Of a stretch of 64,000 nucleotides of DNA, positions 14,402-21,284 are shown piece after piece. Source of the DNA: JBFLYH01 sp964630235. GTDB lineage: Bacteria; Oederibacteriota; JAAXVQ01; JAUVAV01. The position numbers and the translations under genes were made by a program. The first letter of the stretch is position 1, and each line of letters opens with the position of its first letter. The DNA lies in NCBI GenBank assembly GCA_964630235.1, contig CAZVUO010000002.1:248001-312000 (forward strand), read 5' to 3'. Below the pieces are notes generated by a model. The model was not told the origin of the DNA and did not search any database. It saw only the letters and a program-made list of their open reading frames with translations.

Positions 14402-17056
14402 TTATTTCACCACCGCGATTTTTATGGTTTCCTTCACTTCCCCGGCGACCAAATACCGCGCCAGGTAAATGCCCGGAGCCGCGTCGCCGCAGCCCCAGAC
14501 CAGGGTCTGCCCCCGGCCGGCCGCGAAATCGCCGGCCAGTTCCGCCACCCGCTCGCCGGCCAGGTTGTAAATCACCACCTTCACCCCGGCCGCCTGGTCC
14601 AGGCCGAAGACAAAGGTCATCTGGTCCTGGGCCGGGTTGGGGTAGGCCAGGACCTGTTTGCCGCCCAGGTCCACGCCGGCCAGGGCATTGGTGGCCGTGA
14701 CCGTGGGCGTGCCTGTGGCGGTCGGGGTGACGGTCGGCGTGGGCGAAATGGTGGGCGTGGGGCTGATGGTGGCGGTCACGGTGATGGTGGGCGTGGGCGA
14801 GGGGGTTAGCGTCCGCGTGGTGGTGGGCGTGGGGCTCGGACCCGTGACCAGCAGGTTGGGTGAAAAACCGGAAGTATTATTGGCGCTGTCCGTGCCAGTG
14901 GCACAAACATACTGCCCAGCCGAGACCTGACCGCCGGCCGGCAGGCTCCAGTTGCCGCTGCCGTCAGCCGTGGCCGCCCCGATATAACGCACGCTGCCGC
15001 CGTTGCCGCTCGGGCCCTCGGCCACGAACACCTCCACGTAGTCGCCGGCCAGGGCCGTGCCCGTGATGTTGGCCACGGCGCTGGCGTTGGTAATGGTGGG
15101 CGCGGCCTTGACGCCGTTGCCGCCGCTGGTCAGAACAATGTTGCCGGCCGAGCAGGCCGTGATGGTGTTGCCCAGGATGGCGTTGCCCAGCGTGGCCGCG
15201 CCGTCCACGGTCACGCCCTGGATCGCGCCCGTGATCAGGTTGCCGTTGCCCGAAAGCTGGCCGCAGAAGTTGCCGTGGGAACCCAGGGAGAAATTCACGC
15301 CCACCGTGGCCGAGGTGAGCCCGCCGTCAGGCCGGATGCCGATCCGGTTGGCCACGAGCGTGTTGCCGAACGTGCCCGCGTTCCACATGCCGATCGAGCG
15401 GGCCAGGTAATTGCCCTGGACCAGGCCGTAATTGATCCCATTGAAGACCACGCTGGTATTGTTCCCGTCCGGCTGAGTGGCCGTACCCGCGGCGTTCATG
15501 CCGATATAATTGCCGATCACCTGATGGCCCCAACCATTCAGGCAATAGACCCCTTCGTTGGCGTTGTTGGCGATCACGTTGCGCTCGGCGGGCGTGGCGC
15601 CGCCGATCAGGGTGCGGGTCCCGCCGGACACCAGCACGCCGCGATTGAGGTTCCCCAGGGCGGACGCGCCGTTGCCCGTCAGGCCGATATAATTACCCGC
15701 GATGGTGTTGCAAATGCCGCTGTTGACGGTGAGGCCGCTGCCCCAGTTGCCCGAGATGACATTGCCGCGGACCACGCCGCCCGTGTTCGCGCCGCCCACC
15801 AGGTTGCTGCTGCCCGCGATCACCACGCCGGCCACGTTGTGCCGCTCGGCCGTGCCGTTGTCATTGGTGCCGATGTAATTCCCGCAGATGGAATTGTTAT
15901 TGCCGATGACATACAAACCGTAACCGCCCTGGGTGTTGCCCGAGACCACGTTGCGTTCCAGGGTGTTGCGGTCGCCGCCGATGATGTTGAGGTCCGCGCC
16001 ATTGAGATACAGACTGTAGCCGTTGCTGACGAACCCGGCCGCGCTGGCGCTGTTCACGCCGATGAAATTGTTCTGGATGGTCGTGTGCTGCACGCGCGTG
16101 GGCGTGACGCTGCCCTGGTACAGGTTGACGTTGTTCGCCAAGTTTCCGGCCACCACGTTCTCGTAGCCGGCCAGGGGCAGGCCGATGGTGTTGCCCGAGG
16201 ACTCCTGCAGGCGGATGCCATCGGCTTGGTTGGGAATGGCCGCGGTTTCGCCCGCGCTCAGGCCGATGACGTTGCCGCACAGGGTGTTGCCCAAGGTGGT
16301 GGCGTTTTCCAGGAGCAAGCCATAGGCCGTGTTACCCGATACCAGGTTGCCCAGGCCCGCGGTGCGGTCGCCGCCGATCAGGGTCTGCACCGCGCCGTCG
16401 AGATAGACGCCCACGGTCTGGTTGCCCAGCGCGGCCGTGCCGGCCGGATTGGTGCCGACCAGGTTCCCCTGGATCCGGCTGCGGTAGCTGCCCACCAGGT
16501 AGATCCCGGCCGTGGCGTTGTCCGCGACGATATTGCCCTGCCCGGGCCCGCCTCCGATATGGTTGTTCTGGCCCTGGTCGTAAATGCCCCAGACATTGCC
16601 GCGCGCACTCCCGGCCCAGTCCAGGCCCACGCGGCAGTTCGCGACCCGGTTGTGGTTGGAGAGCAACGCGATGCCCGTGGTGCTGTCCACAATGGCCAAG
16701 CCCGTAATCGTGCTGCCGTCGCTTCCCGGCGCGAAGGCAAAACAGTTCTGCGGGCTTGCGCCCGTGCCGTCGTGACTGCCCACGCTGTTGGAATTGCCGC
16801 GGATGTCCACCTGGTCAATGATGGTCAGGACTGTGTGCACGGTGATGGAATTGGAGATGGCGAAATTGATGATATCCGGCTGGTTGGGCGTGGTGCTGTT
16901 GGCTTGCTGCACGCACCAGGGCAAAGACCCGGGCACCGCGGCGCTGGAGGAATTGCTGGTGACATTGTACAGATCAGCTTGTGCCGGCGCATGCCACGTG
17001 AGCGCCATCCCCGCCAACACCAGGCTGAAAACACACGGCGGAATTCGTTTCTTCAT
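14402..17056 (-). CDS. Secreted right-handed beta-helix protein 3 with YPNP C-terminal domain
   Basis: An 884-residue first gene of the beta-helix array. Signal peptide MKKRIPPCVFSLVLAGMAL...AQA (cleavage about residue 27). PGSLPWCVQQAN at the start of the helix, about 25 coils, a beta domain DYVEVFVAEGPSGNGG, the longest Thr-Pro linker of the three (about residues 740-785), then AYPNPAQDQMTFVF. The last residues (LVAGEVKETIKIAVVK) differ from protein 2 although the domain before them is identical in DNA. GAGAGGTG precedes ATG 17056. The gene order 3-2-1-nth on one strand suggests one transcript, although the 182 bases between genes 3 and 2 contain a repeat. Confidence 0.88.
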   Translation of the reverse strand: MKKRIPPCVFSLVLAGMALTWHAPAQADLYNVTSNSSSAAVPGSLPWCVQQANSTTPNQPDIINFAISNSITVHTVLTIIDQVDIRGNSNSVGSHDGTGASPQNCFAFAPGSDGSTITGLAIVDSTTGIALLSNHNRVANCRVGLDWAGSARGNVWGIYDQGQNNHIGGGPGQGNIVADNATAGIYLVGSYRSRIQGNLVGTNPAGTAALGNQTVGVYLDGAVQTLIGGDRTAGLGNLVSGNTAYGLLLENATTLGNTLCGNVIGLSAGETAAIPNQADGIRLQESSGNTIGLPLAGYENVVAGNLANNVNLYQGSVTPTRVQHTTIQNNFIGVNSASAAGFVSNGYSLYLNGADLNIIGGDRNTLERNVVSGNTQGGYGLYVIGNNNSICGNYIGTNDNGTAERHNVAGVVIAGSSNLVGGANTGGVVRGNVISGNWGSGLTVNSGICNTIAGNYIGLTGNGASALGNLNRGVLVSGGTRTLIGGATPAERNVIANNANEGVYCLNGWGHQVIGNYIGMNAAGTATQPDGNNTSVVFNGINYGLVQGNYLARSIGMWNAGTFGNTLVANRIGIRPDGGLTSATVGVNFSLGSHGNFCGQLSGNGNLITGAIQGVTVDGAATLGNAILGNTITACSAGNIVLTSGGNGVKAAPTITNASAVANITGTALAGDYVEVFVAEGPSGNGGSVRYIGAATADGSGNWSLPAGGQVSAGQYVCATGTDSANNTSGFSPNLLVTGPSPTPTTTRTLTPSPTPTITVTATISPTPTISPTPTVTPTATGTPTVTATNALAGVDLGGKQVLAYPNPAQDQMTFVFGLDQAAGVKVVIYNLAGERVAELAGDFAAGRGQTLVWGCGDAAPGIYLARYLVAGEVKETIKIAVVK
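14471..14695. repeat. Perfect paralogue repeat, C-terminal block, copy 2
   Basis: Partner of 11703-11927 (constant offset of 2,768 bases). Confidence 0.85.
16545..16831. repeat. Perfect paralogue repeat, N-terminal block, copy 2
   Basis: Partner of 13717-14003 (constant offset of 2,828 bases). The first mismatch downstream is 14004 against 16832. Confidence 0.88.
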
Positions 17057-17296
17057 TTTTCACCTCTCGTCGGTTTTTGCGTGCAGGGAGAAAGAACGAA
17101 CCACGGTCGTAACGCGGGAGAACAAAACAGCGGGAGCAACCCAACACCGGCCATACTTGCCCCTCCGGAGGGCGTTATAACCTGCTGCGTCCTGTTTGTT
17201 TGCAATGCCGGGCGAATCGAAGGAAGTGGTAAGCGTCCGCATCGGTGACAAACGTCATTATTCTAACCCCCCCCCATCCAAGCGTCCAGGGAATAC
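17057..17296. other. Divergent intergenic region
   Basis: Start region of the beta-helix array (-) and the DUF3078-like gene (+). It contains a run of nine C (17267-17275). I could not find a convincing -35/-10 pair for the minus-strand array; GTTATAA at 17176-17182 is the nearest candidate. No gene is seen. Confidence 0.5.
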
Positions 17297-17325
17297 TTGA
17301 CCCCTGCCAGAGATCATGCTAGCCT
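17297..17325 (+). promoter_or_regulatory. Possible extended -10 promoter
   Basis: TTGACC (17297-17302), 17 bases, then TGCTAGCCT, in which the TGn extension (17317-17319) precedes a weak -10 (17320-17325). It reads toward the gene at 17363. Confidence 0.35.
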
Positions 17326-17362
17326 TCCTCCATAATATTTTTATTCTCCCAAGGAGGCCTGC

Positions 17363-18328
17363 ATGAAAAAGCTCGCCGTGACTGTTTTCTGCTCAATGAT
17401 CTACTGCAGCGCCCTGGCCGGCCTGGCCTGGGCCCAAACCGAGGGCGAGGTCACACCCGAGGATACGGCCGCGCCCGCAGCGGCAGCAGCCGCGGCCCAA
17501 GAACCCGCGCCGGCCGCCGAGGCTCCCGCGCCGCCGGCCGCACCCACGCCTGTGTACGGCTGGAACCCGGAAATGGTCGGGCAGGTGAACCTGGCGCAGA
17601 ACAAGTTCCACAACTGGACCCCGGGCGGCGAGGACTCGCTGGCCTGGCAATTGAACCTGTCCGGAAAATACGACAACGACCAGGCGGATTACAACTGGGC
17701 CAACAGCGGCAAGGTTGCTTACGGCCAGATCCAGGTGGGAAACGAGGACCTCAAAAAATCCGTGGATGAGATCAGGCTAGAGAGCGTGTTCAGCTACAAG
17801 CTCAAGATTCACGTGAACCCCTACGTGGCGGTAAAGGGCGAGACCCAGCTCACCGCCGGATATGATTATGAGAAAACCCCCGCCGAGAAAATTTCCAAAT
17901 TCCTGGATCCGGGTTATTTCACGGAAAGCATCGGCGTGGGTTACGCCCACGATAAGCTCTTCAAGACCCGGCTCGGCTTCGCGGCCAAGCAGACCGTGGC
18001 CGACGCGTTCGCGGCCCGCTATTCCGACGATCCGGATACAACCGGAGAAACCGAAACCCTGAGGAATGAACTTGGTTTGGAATCCGTCACCGACTTCAAT
18101 CTCAAAGTGACCGAGCTGATCGTGTTTACCTCAAAACTCGAAGTATTTTCCAACCTCAAGGCCACGGACCAGATTGACGTGCGCTGGGACAACACCTTCA
18201 CGGCCGGCGTGGCCAAGTATTTGAACGTCGCTCTCAACGTCCAGCTCTGGTACGACAAGGACATCCACGTACAGCGTCAGATCAAGCAGGCGCTGACACT
18301 GGGCCTGACCTACACCTTCGTGGAATGA
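17363..18328 (+). CDS. DUF3078-like outer-membrane beta-barrel protein
   Basis: A 321-residue protein with a signal peptide (cleavage after about residue 24, ...LAWAQ) and a Pro/Ala-rich linker (about residues 35-62). A C-terminal region of about 250 residues of amphipathic strands opens with W....NLAQNKFHNWTPGGEDSLAW, the Trp-Gly-Gly pattern of DUF3078. It ends in LTLGLTYTFVE with alternating strand character. Members are predicted outer-membrane proteins of unknown transport role. AAGGAGG lies seven bases before ATG. It is monocistronic, with a strong intrinsic terminator 20 bases after the stop. Confidence 0.8.
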   Translation: MKKLAVTVFCSMIYCSALAGLAWAQTEGEVTPEDTAAPAAAAAAAQEPAPAAEAPAPPAAPTPVYGWNPEMVGQVNLAQNKFHNWTPGGEDSLAWQLNLSGKYDNDQADYNWANSGKVAYGQIQVGNEDLKKSVDEIRLESVFSYKLKIHVNPYVAVKGETQLTAGYDYEKTPAEKISKFLDPGYFTESIGVGYAHDKLFKTRLGFAAKQTVADAFAARYSDDPDTTGETETLRNELGLESVTDFNLKVTELIVFTSKLEVFSNLKATDQIDVRWDNTFTAGVAKYLNVALNVQLWYDKDIHVQRQIKQALTLGLTYTFVE

Positions 18329-18347
18329 TCTTTTGGCCCGTTTCCCG

Positions 18348-18380
18348 CGCCGGGCAGGGTTTTCCCTGCCCGGCGTTTTT
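18348..18380 (+). terminator. Strong intrinsic terminator
   Basis: A 12-bp perfect stem CGCCGGGCAGGG / CCCTGCCCGGCG with a TTTT loop, followed by TTTTT (18376-18380). It ends the transcript of the DUF3078-like gene. Confidence 0.95.
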
Positions 18381-18405
18381 ATAAGGATTGAGGATTGGTG
18401 GAGCC

Positions 18406-18475
18406 CAACACCCCTCTCCCTAGCGACAGCTGTGGGAGAGGATGCTTTCCGCAGGAAAGCAGGTGAGGGGCCCAG
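18406..18475. repeat. CCCTCTCCC-type dispersed hairpin
   Basis: CCCCTCTCCCT...GGGAGAGG...GGTGAGGGG forms an interrupted palindrome of a kind found in many bacterial genomes. A second C/G-rich inverted pair (CCCCTCCCC / GGGGAGGGG) follows at about 18521-18558. The rest of the gap 18476-18657 shows no gene. Confidence 0.5.
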
Positions 18476-18657
18476 CAATGTTCTTTTACAGTTGTCAGGC
18501 CTTTTTACAATACACCCCCTCCCCTTCAGCCCCTCCCGCCATGAGGCCGGGGGAGGGGAATACGAGGTCTTTGAATTCCGCTTGGTTTTCCCTGGATTCT
18601 CCCGCCGTCTTTATGATACTTTTTGATTATGCCGGTCGAGTCCGAAAGGGGGTTCGC

Positions 18658-19692
18658 ATGAGCGACACGCATCCCGCCGGTGGTCCGGCCTGGGCCGCGC
18701 TCCCGGACGAGGAACTGCTGAACATCCGGTTTTGCGACCTCGGTCTGGACCTCACGCAGACGCCCTTGGAACCTTGCATCCAGGCCCTCTACCGGGAACT
18801 GGAGCAGCGCGGCCTCTCTTTCCGCCCCGCTTTTTACCTGGGCGACGAATGGTTCTCCCCCGACGGCATCCCGGCCATCGCGATCCCCTTCTATCTGGCC
18901 CACCCCCGGTTGAAACAGCTGGAAAAGAAAATGATGCTCGAGGTGGAAGGCGGCACGGACGAGGAGTGCATGAAGCTCCTGCGGCACGAGACCGGCCATT
19001 CCCTCTGCCATGCTTTCGGCCTGCCCCGGCGCAGGCTGTGGCGCAAGACCTTCGGATCCCCCGCGAAGGAGTTCAAGGATTTTTACCGCTACCAGCCGTA
19101 CAGCAAAAGTTTCGTGCGCCACCTCGAGAACTGCTACGCCCAGAGCCATCCGGAAGAGGATTTCGCCGAAACCTTCGCGGTCTGGCTCGCGCCGGACCAG
19201 GATTGGAAAAATCTCTACCGCGGCTGGCCCGCCTTGCAGAAACTGGAGTATGTGGACCGCCTGATGGGTGAACTGAAGCACAAAACCCCTGGCGCCATCC
19301 GGCGCGGACAGCCTTACGCTATCCGCGGTTTGCGCCGCCGCCTGCGCACCCATTACGAACAGCGCCGGAAATTTTACGCCGAAGACGACCCGGCCTTGTT
19401 CGACTCGGACCTGCGGCGCATCTTCGTCCCCGGCGAGGACCACCCCTCGGACCCGCCGGCCTCACGCTGGCTCCTGCAGCAGCGGGCGGCGCTCCTGGGC
19501 GTGGTCCCCTTCTGGACGCGGGAACGCAAATACACGGTCAACCGGCTCCTCAAAAAACTCGCGGCCCGCGCTGACGAACTGCGGCTGCACGCGCCCAAGG
19601 ACCAAGGCCGGACCATGCTGGAGATCACGGCCTATCTCACCGCGCTGGTTTCGAATTATCTGTTCACGGGCAAGTTCAAGGGGCGGGGATGA
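18658..19692 (+). CDS. Putative zinc metallopeptidase paired with an ATP-grasp ligase
   Basis: A 344-residue soluble protein. The zinc motif HETGH lies at about residue 110, and a third ligand is likely in EEDFAETFAVWLAP about 60 residues later. This is a gluzincin-like layout resembling the family annotated as putative zinc-binding metallopeptidase (Peptidase_Mx type), though without its N-terminal zinc ribbon. The C-terminal half is basic and helical. ATG 18658 is chosen because AAGGGGG precedes it; the long upstream extension is repeat sequence. Its stop overlaps the start of the ATP-grasp gene (ATGA), so the two act together. Substrate unknown; a peptide-trimming role beside a peptide-forming enzyme is inference. 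Confidence 0.8.
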   Translation: MSDTHPAGGPAWAALPDEELLNIRFCDLGLDLTQTPLEPCIQALYRELEQRGLSFRPAFYLGDEWFSPDGIPAIAIPFYLAHPRLKQLEKKMMLEVEGGTDEECMKLLRHETGHSLCHAFGLPRRRLWRKTFGSPAKEFKDFYRYQPYSKSFVRHLENCYAQSHPEEDFAETFAVWLAPDQDWKNLYRGWPALQKLEYVDRLMGELKHKTPGAIRRGQPYAIRGLRRRLRTHYEQRRKFYAEDDPALFDSDLRRIFVPGEDHPSDPPASRWLLQQRAALLGVVPFWTRERKYTVNRLLKKLAARADELRLHAPKDQGRTMLEITAYLTALVSNYLFTGKFKGRG

Positions 19693-20705
19693 AACAGCAT
19701 CTCAAGGTTCTGGTGATTTTCGACCTGCCGGATAAGCCCGCCAACCAGGACTGGGCCAGCCAGCTCCGTCCCGAGGACTGGCAGAAAGACCTGGATATCA
19801 TCCAGGCCGTGAAAAAACTCGGCCACGAGGTGCGCCTGCTGGGGATCTTCGACCAGGTGCGGCCGCTTCTGATCGAGATCCGGCGGCACCCGCCTGACCT
19901 GGTGTTTAATCTGGCGGAAGCGTTCGCGAACGAGCGGCGCCACGAAAGCCACCTGGCCGGCCTGCTGGAACTGCTGGGCGTCCGCTATACCGGCTGCCGG
20001 CCGGCCAGCCTGTCGCTGTGCCGCGACAAACTCGCCGCCAAGCGCATCCTGGCGCCGCACCGCATCAAAGTCCCGCGGTCCGTGGTCTTTCCCCTGGGCA
20101 AAATCAACCGTTCCCTCAAAGGCCTCCGCTTTCCGGTCTTCGTCAAGCCCCTGGGCCTCGAGGGGTCGGACGGCATCGCCCAGCGCTCCTTTGCCGACCA
20201 GCCCGAGGCCTGCCTGGAGCGGGTGCGCTTCCTGCACGCCAACCTGAAAACCGACGTGCTGGTGGAAGAATATATTGAAGGCCGCGAGCTCTACGCCAGC
20301 GTGATCGGCAATGAGCGCCTGAGGGTCCTCCCGGTGCGGGAGCTGATCTTCACCCAGTTTCCGGAAGAGCGTCCCAAGTTCGCGTCGTACAAAGTCAAAT
20401 GGGACGAGTCGTTCCGGAAAAAATGGGGCATCCAGAATATCTTCGCCGAGAACTTGCCTGAATCCTCCCAGCGCAAAATCACCCAGCTGTGCCGCACGGC
20501 TTTCCGCGCCCTGGGGCTTACCGGCTACGGACGCCTGGACCTGCGCCTCACCAGCCAGGGGGAAATATATGTCATCGAGGTTAACCCCAATCCCGCGCTC
20601 AATCGCGAGGATGAACTGGCCCAGTCCGCCCAAAAAGCCAAACTCTCCTATACCCGTTTGATCGAGCGCATCCTGACCCTGGGCTACCAGCGCCGCCCTG
20701 CCTAG
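19689..20705 (+). CDS. D-Ala-D-Ala-ligase-like ATP-grasp enzyme
   Basis: A 338-residue ATP-grasp protein. The N-terminal domain carries VFNLAEAF (as in Ddl). The central ATP-grasp region has FPVFVKPLGLEGSDGI and VLVEEYIEGRELY. The metal-binding end is GYGRLDLRL...YVIEVNPNPALN. These residues support formation of an acyl-phosphate and ligation to an amine. It is not a housekeeping Ddl: the omega-loop region differs, there is an unusual segment (about residues 215-255, RPKFASYKVKWDESFRKKWG), and it is fused by overlap to a metallopeptidase gene rather than to mur genes. A peptide or amino-acid ligase of unknown product is the best call. Confidence 0.82.
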   Translation: MKQHLKVLVIFDLPDKPANQDWASQLRPEDWQKDLDIIQAVKKLGHEVRLLGIFDQVRPLLIEIRRHPPDLVFNLAEAFANERRHESHLAGLLELLGVRYTGCRPASLSLCRDKLAAKRILAPHRIKVPRSVVFPLGKINRSLKGLRFPVFVKPLGLEGSDGIAQRSFADQPEACLERVRFLHANLKTDVLVEEYIEGRELYASVIGNERLRVLPVRELIFTQFPEERPKFASYKVKWDESFRKKWGIQNIFAENLPESSQRKITQLCRTAFRALGLTGYGRLDLRLTSQGEIYVIEVNPNPALNREDELAQSAQKAKLSYTRLIERILTLGYQRRPA

Positions 20706-20727
20706 TATCCCCAGCATTTCTAAAAAA

Positions 20728-20835
20728 ATGAATTACCCCGCGATAAATCGCGGGGTATCCAATATCATGCCCTGAGCATCCTTTCATTTATCCCGGCCCT
20801 GAAGGGCGGGGTTTTAATGGGCAAAAGGGCATAAA
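20728..20835. repeat. Dispersed double-palindrome repeat, copy 2
   Basis: Same orientation and layout as 2086-2194: CCCCGCGATAAATCGCGGGG, then CCCGGCCCTGAAGGGCGGGG, with the shared spacer CCTGAGCATCCTTTCAT and the same tail (AAAGGGcATAAA). It starts 22 bases after the ATP-grasp stop. Confidence 0.8.
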
Positions 20836-20875
20836 TTAATGAATACAAAAATCATACCGTCAGTGTTGGAAAAAA

Positions 20876-20970
20876 TGGCCCATCCTCTCTGCAGGGGGAG
20901 TGAATGCGGGATCGTTGTTCCGGGAATGTCGCCAAAAAGGGGGGCAATGGTTGAAGTTGGTACCCCGGCC
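20876..20970. repeat. Dispersed ~95 bp repeat, copy 1 (minus orientation)
   Basis: The reverse complement aligns with 48192-48288 over the whole length, with about four in five bases equal by eye. The shared core includes GGGGTACCAAC, TTGGCGACAT, CCGCATTCACT and GATGGG. It is noncoding: the short frame across it (20839-21045) has no counterpart in the other copy. Confidence 0.75.
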
Positions 20971-21190
20971 GTAGGTCCCTGTGGGAGCCTTTTGGCCGGG
21001 GCTCCAGGGAACGCCTTGTCGCCAGGCCAGAGGCGCCCTGTGTAAGGACGGTCCGCAGCCGCTGAAAAAGCTTGATATATTGGAATATTTGCCTTTATCT
21101 CCAATTTTAATTATCCGCTGAGTGAAAACCAGTATTTTCTCTTTAAAATCAAGCTGATTAGATTCTATGCGCAATTTTTCCATAATTTTT
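20971..21190. other. Intergenic, no gene seen
   Basis: The GC-rich first part (20971-21060), with inverted GGAGCC/GGCTCC arms, may extend the repeat before it. The rest is AT-rich with no ribosome site or conserved frame. Confidence 0.5.
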
Positions 21191-21220
21191 TTGGAAAATA
21201 CGGAACCTAAATGATATGAT
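21191..21220 (+). promoter_or_regulatory. Putative promoter of the giant repeat protein
   Basis: TTGGAA (21191-21196), 18 bases, then TATGAT (21215-21220), in an AT-rich stretch. It predicts a leader of about 57 bases before ATG 21285. Confidence 0.5.
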
Positions 21221-21284
21221 AATCGTCAGAGTTATGGATATAAAGATAGGATTCCCACAATCTGCCAAAAAGGATGACAACCCC

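Noticed and set aside
11634..17056. CRISPR-like or tandem DNA array
   Set aside because: The repetition is protein-level beta-helix coils and two long paralogue blocks, not short direct repeats with unique spacers.
17176..17182. GTTATAA as the -10 box of the beta-helix array
   Set aside because: No -35 at 16-18 bases; the nearest TTGCAA is 20 bases away.
15275..17248. 657-residue open frame on the plus strand
   Set aside because: It is antisense to the beta-helix gene 14402-17056. The Asn/Gly/Ile-rich coding strand yields few stops on the opposite strand; no ribosome site or family motif is present.
18442..18657. N-terminal extension of the metallopeptidase
   Set aside because: It translates repeat sequence and passes through C/G-rich hairpins. 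ATG 18658 has a good ribosome site.
20839..21045. Possible 68-residue gene in the gap before the giant protein
   Set aside because: It lies across the dispersed repeat 20876-20970; the other repeat copy does not keep the frame, and no ribosome site is present.
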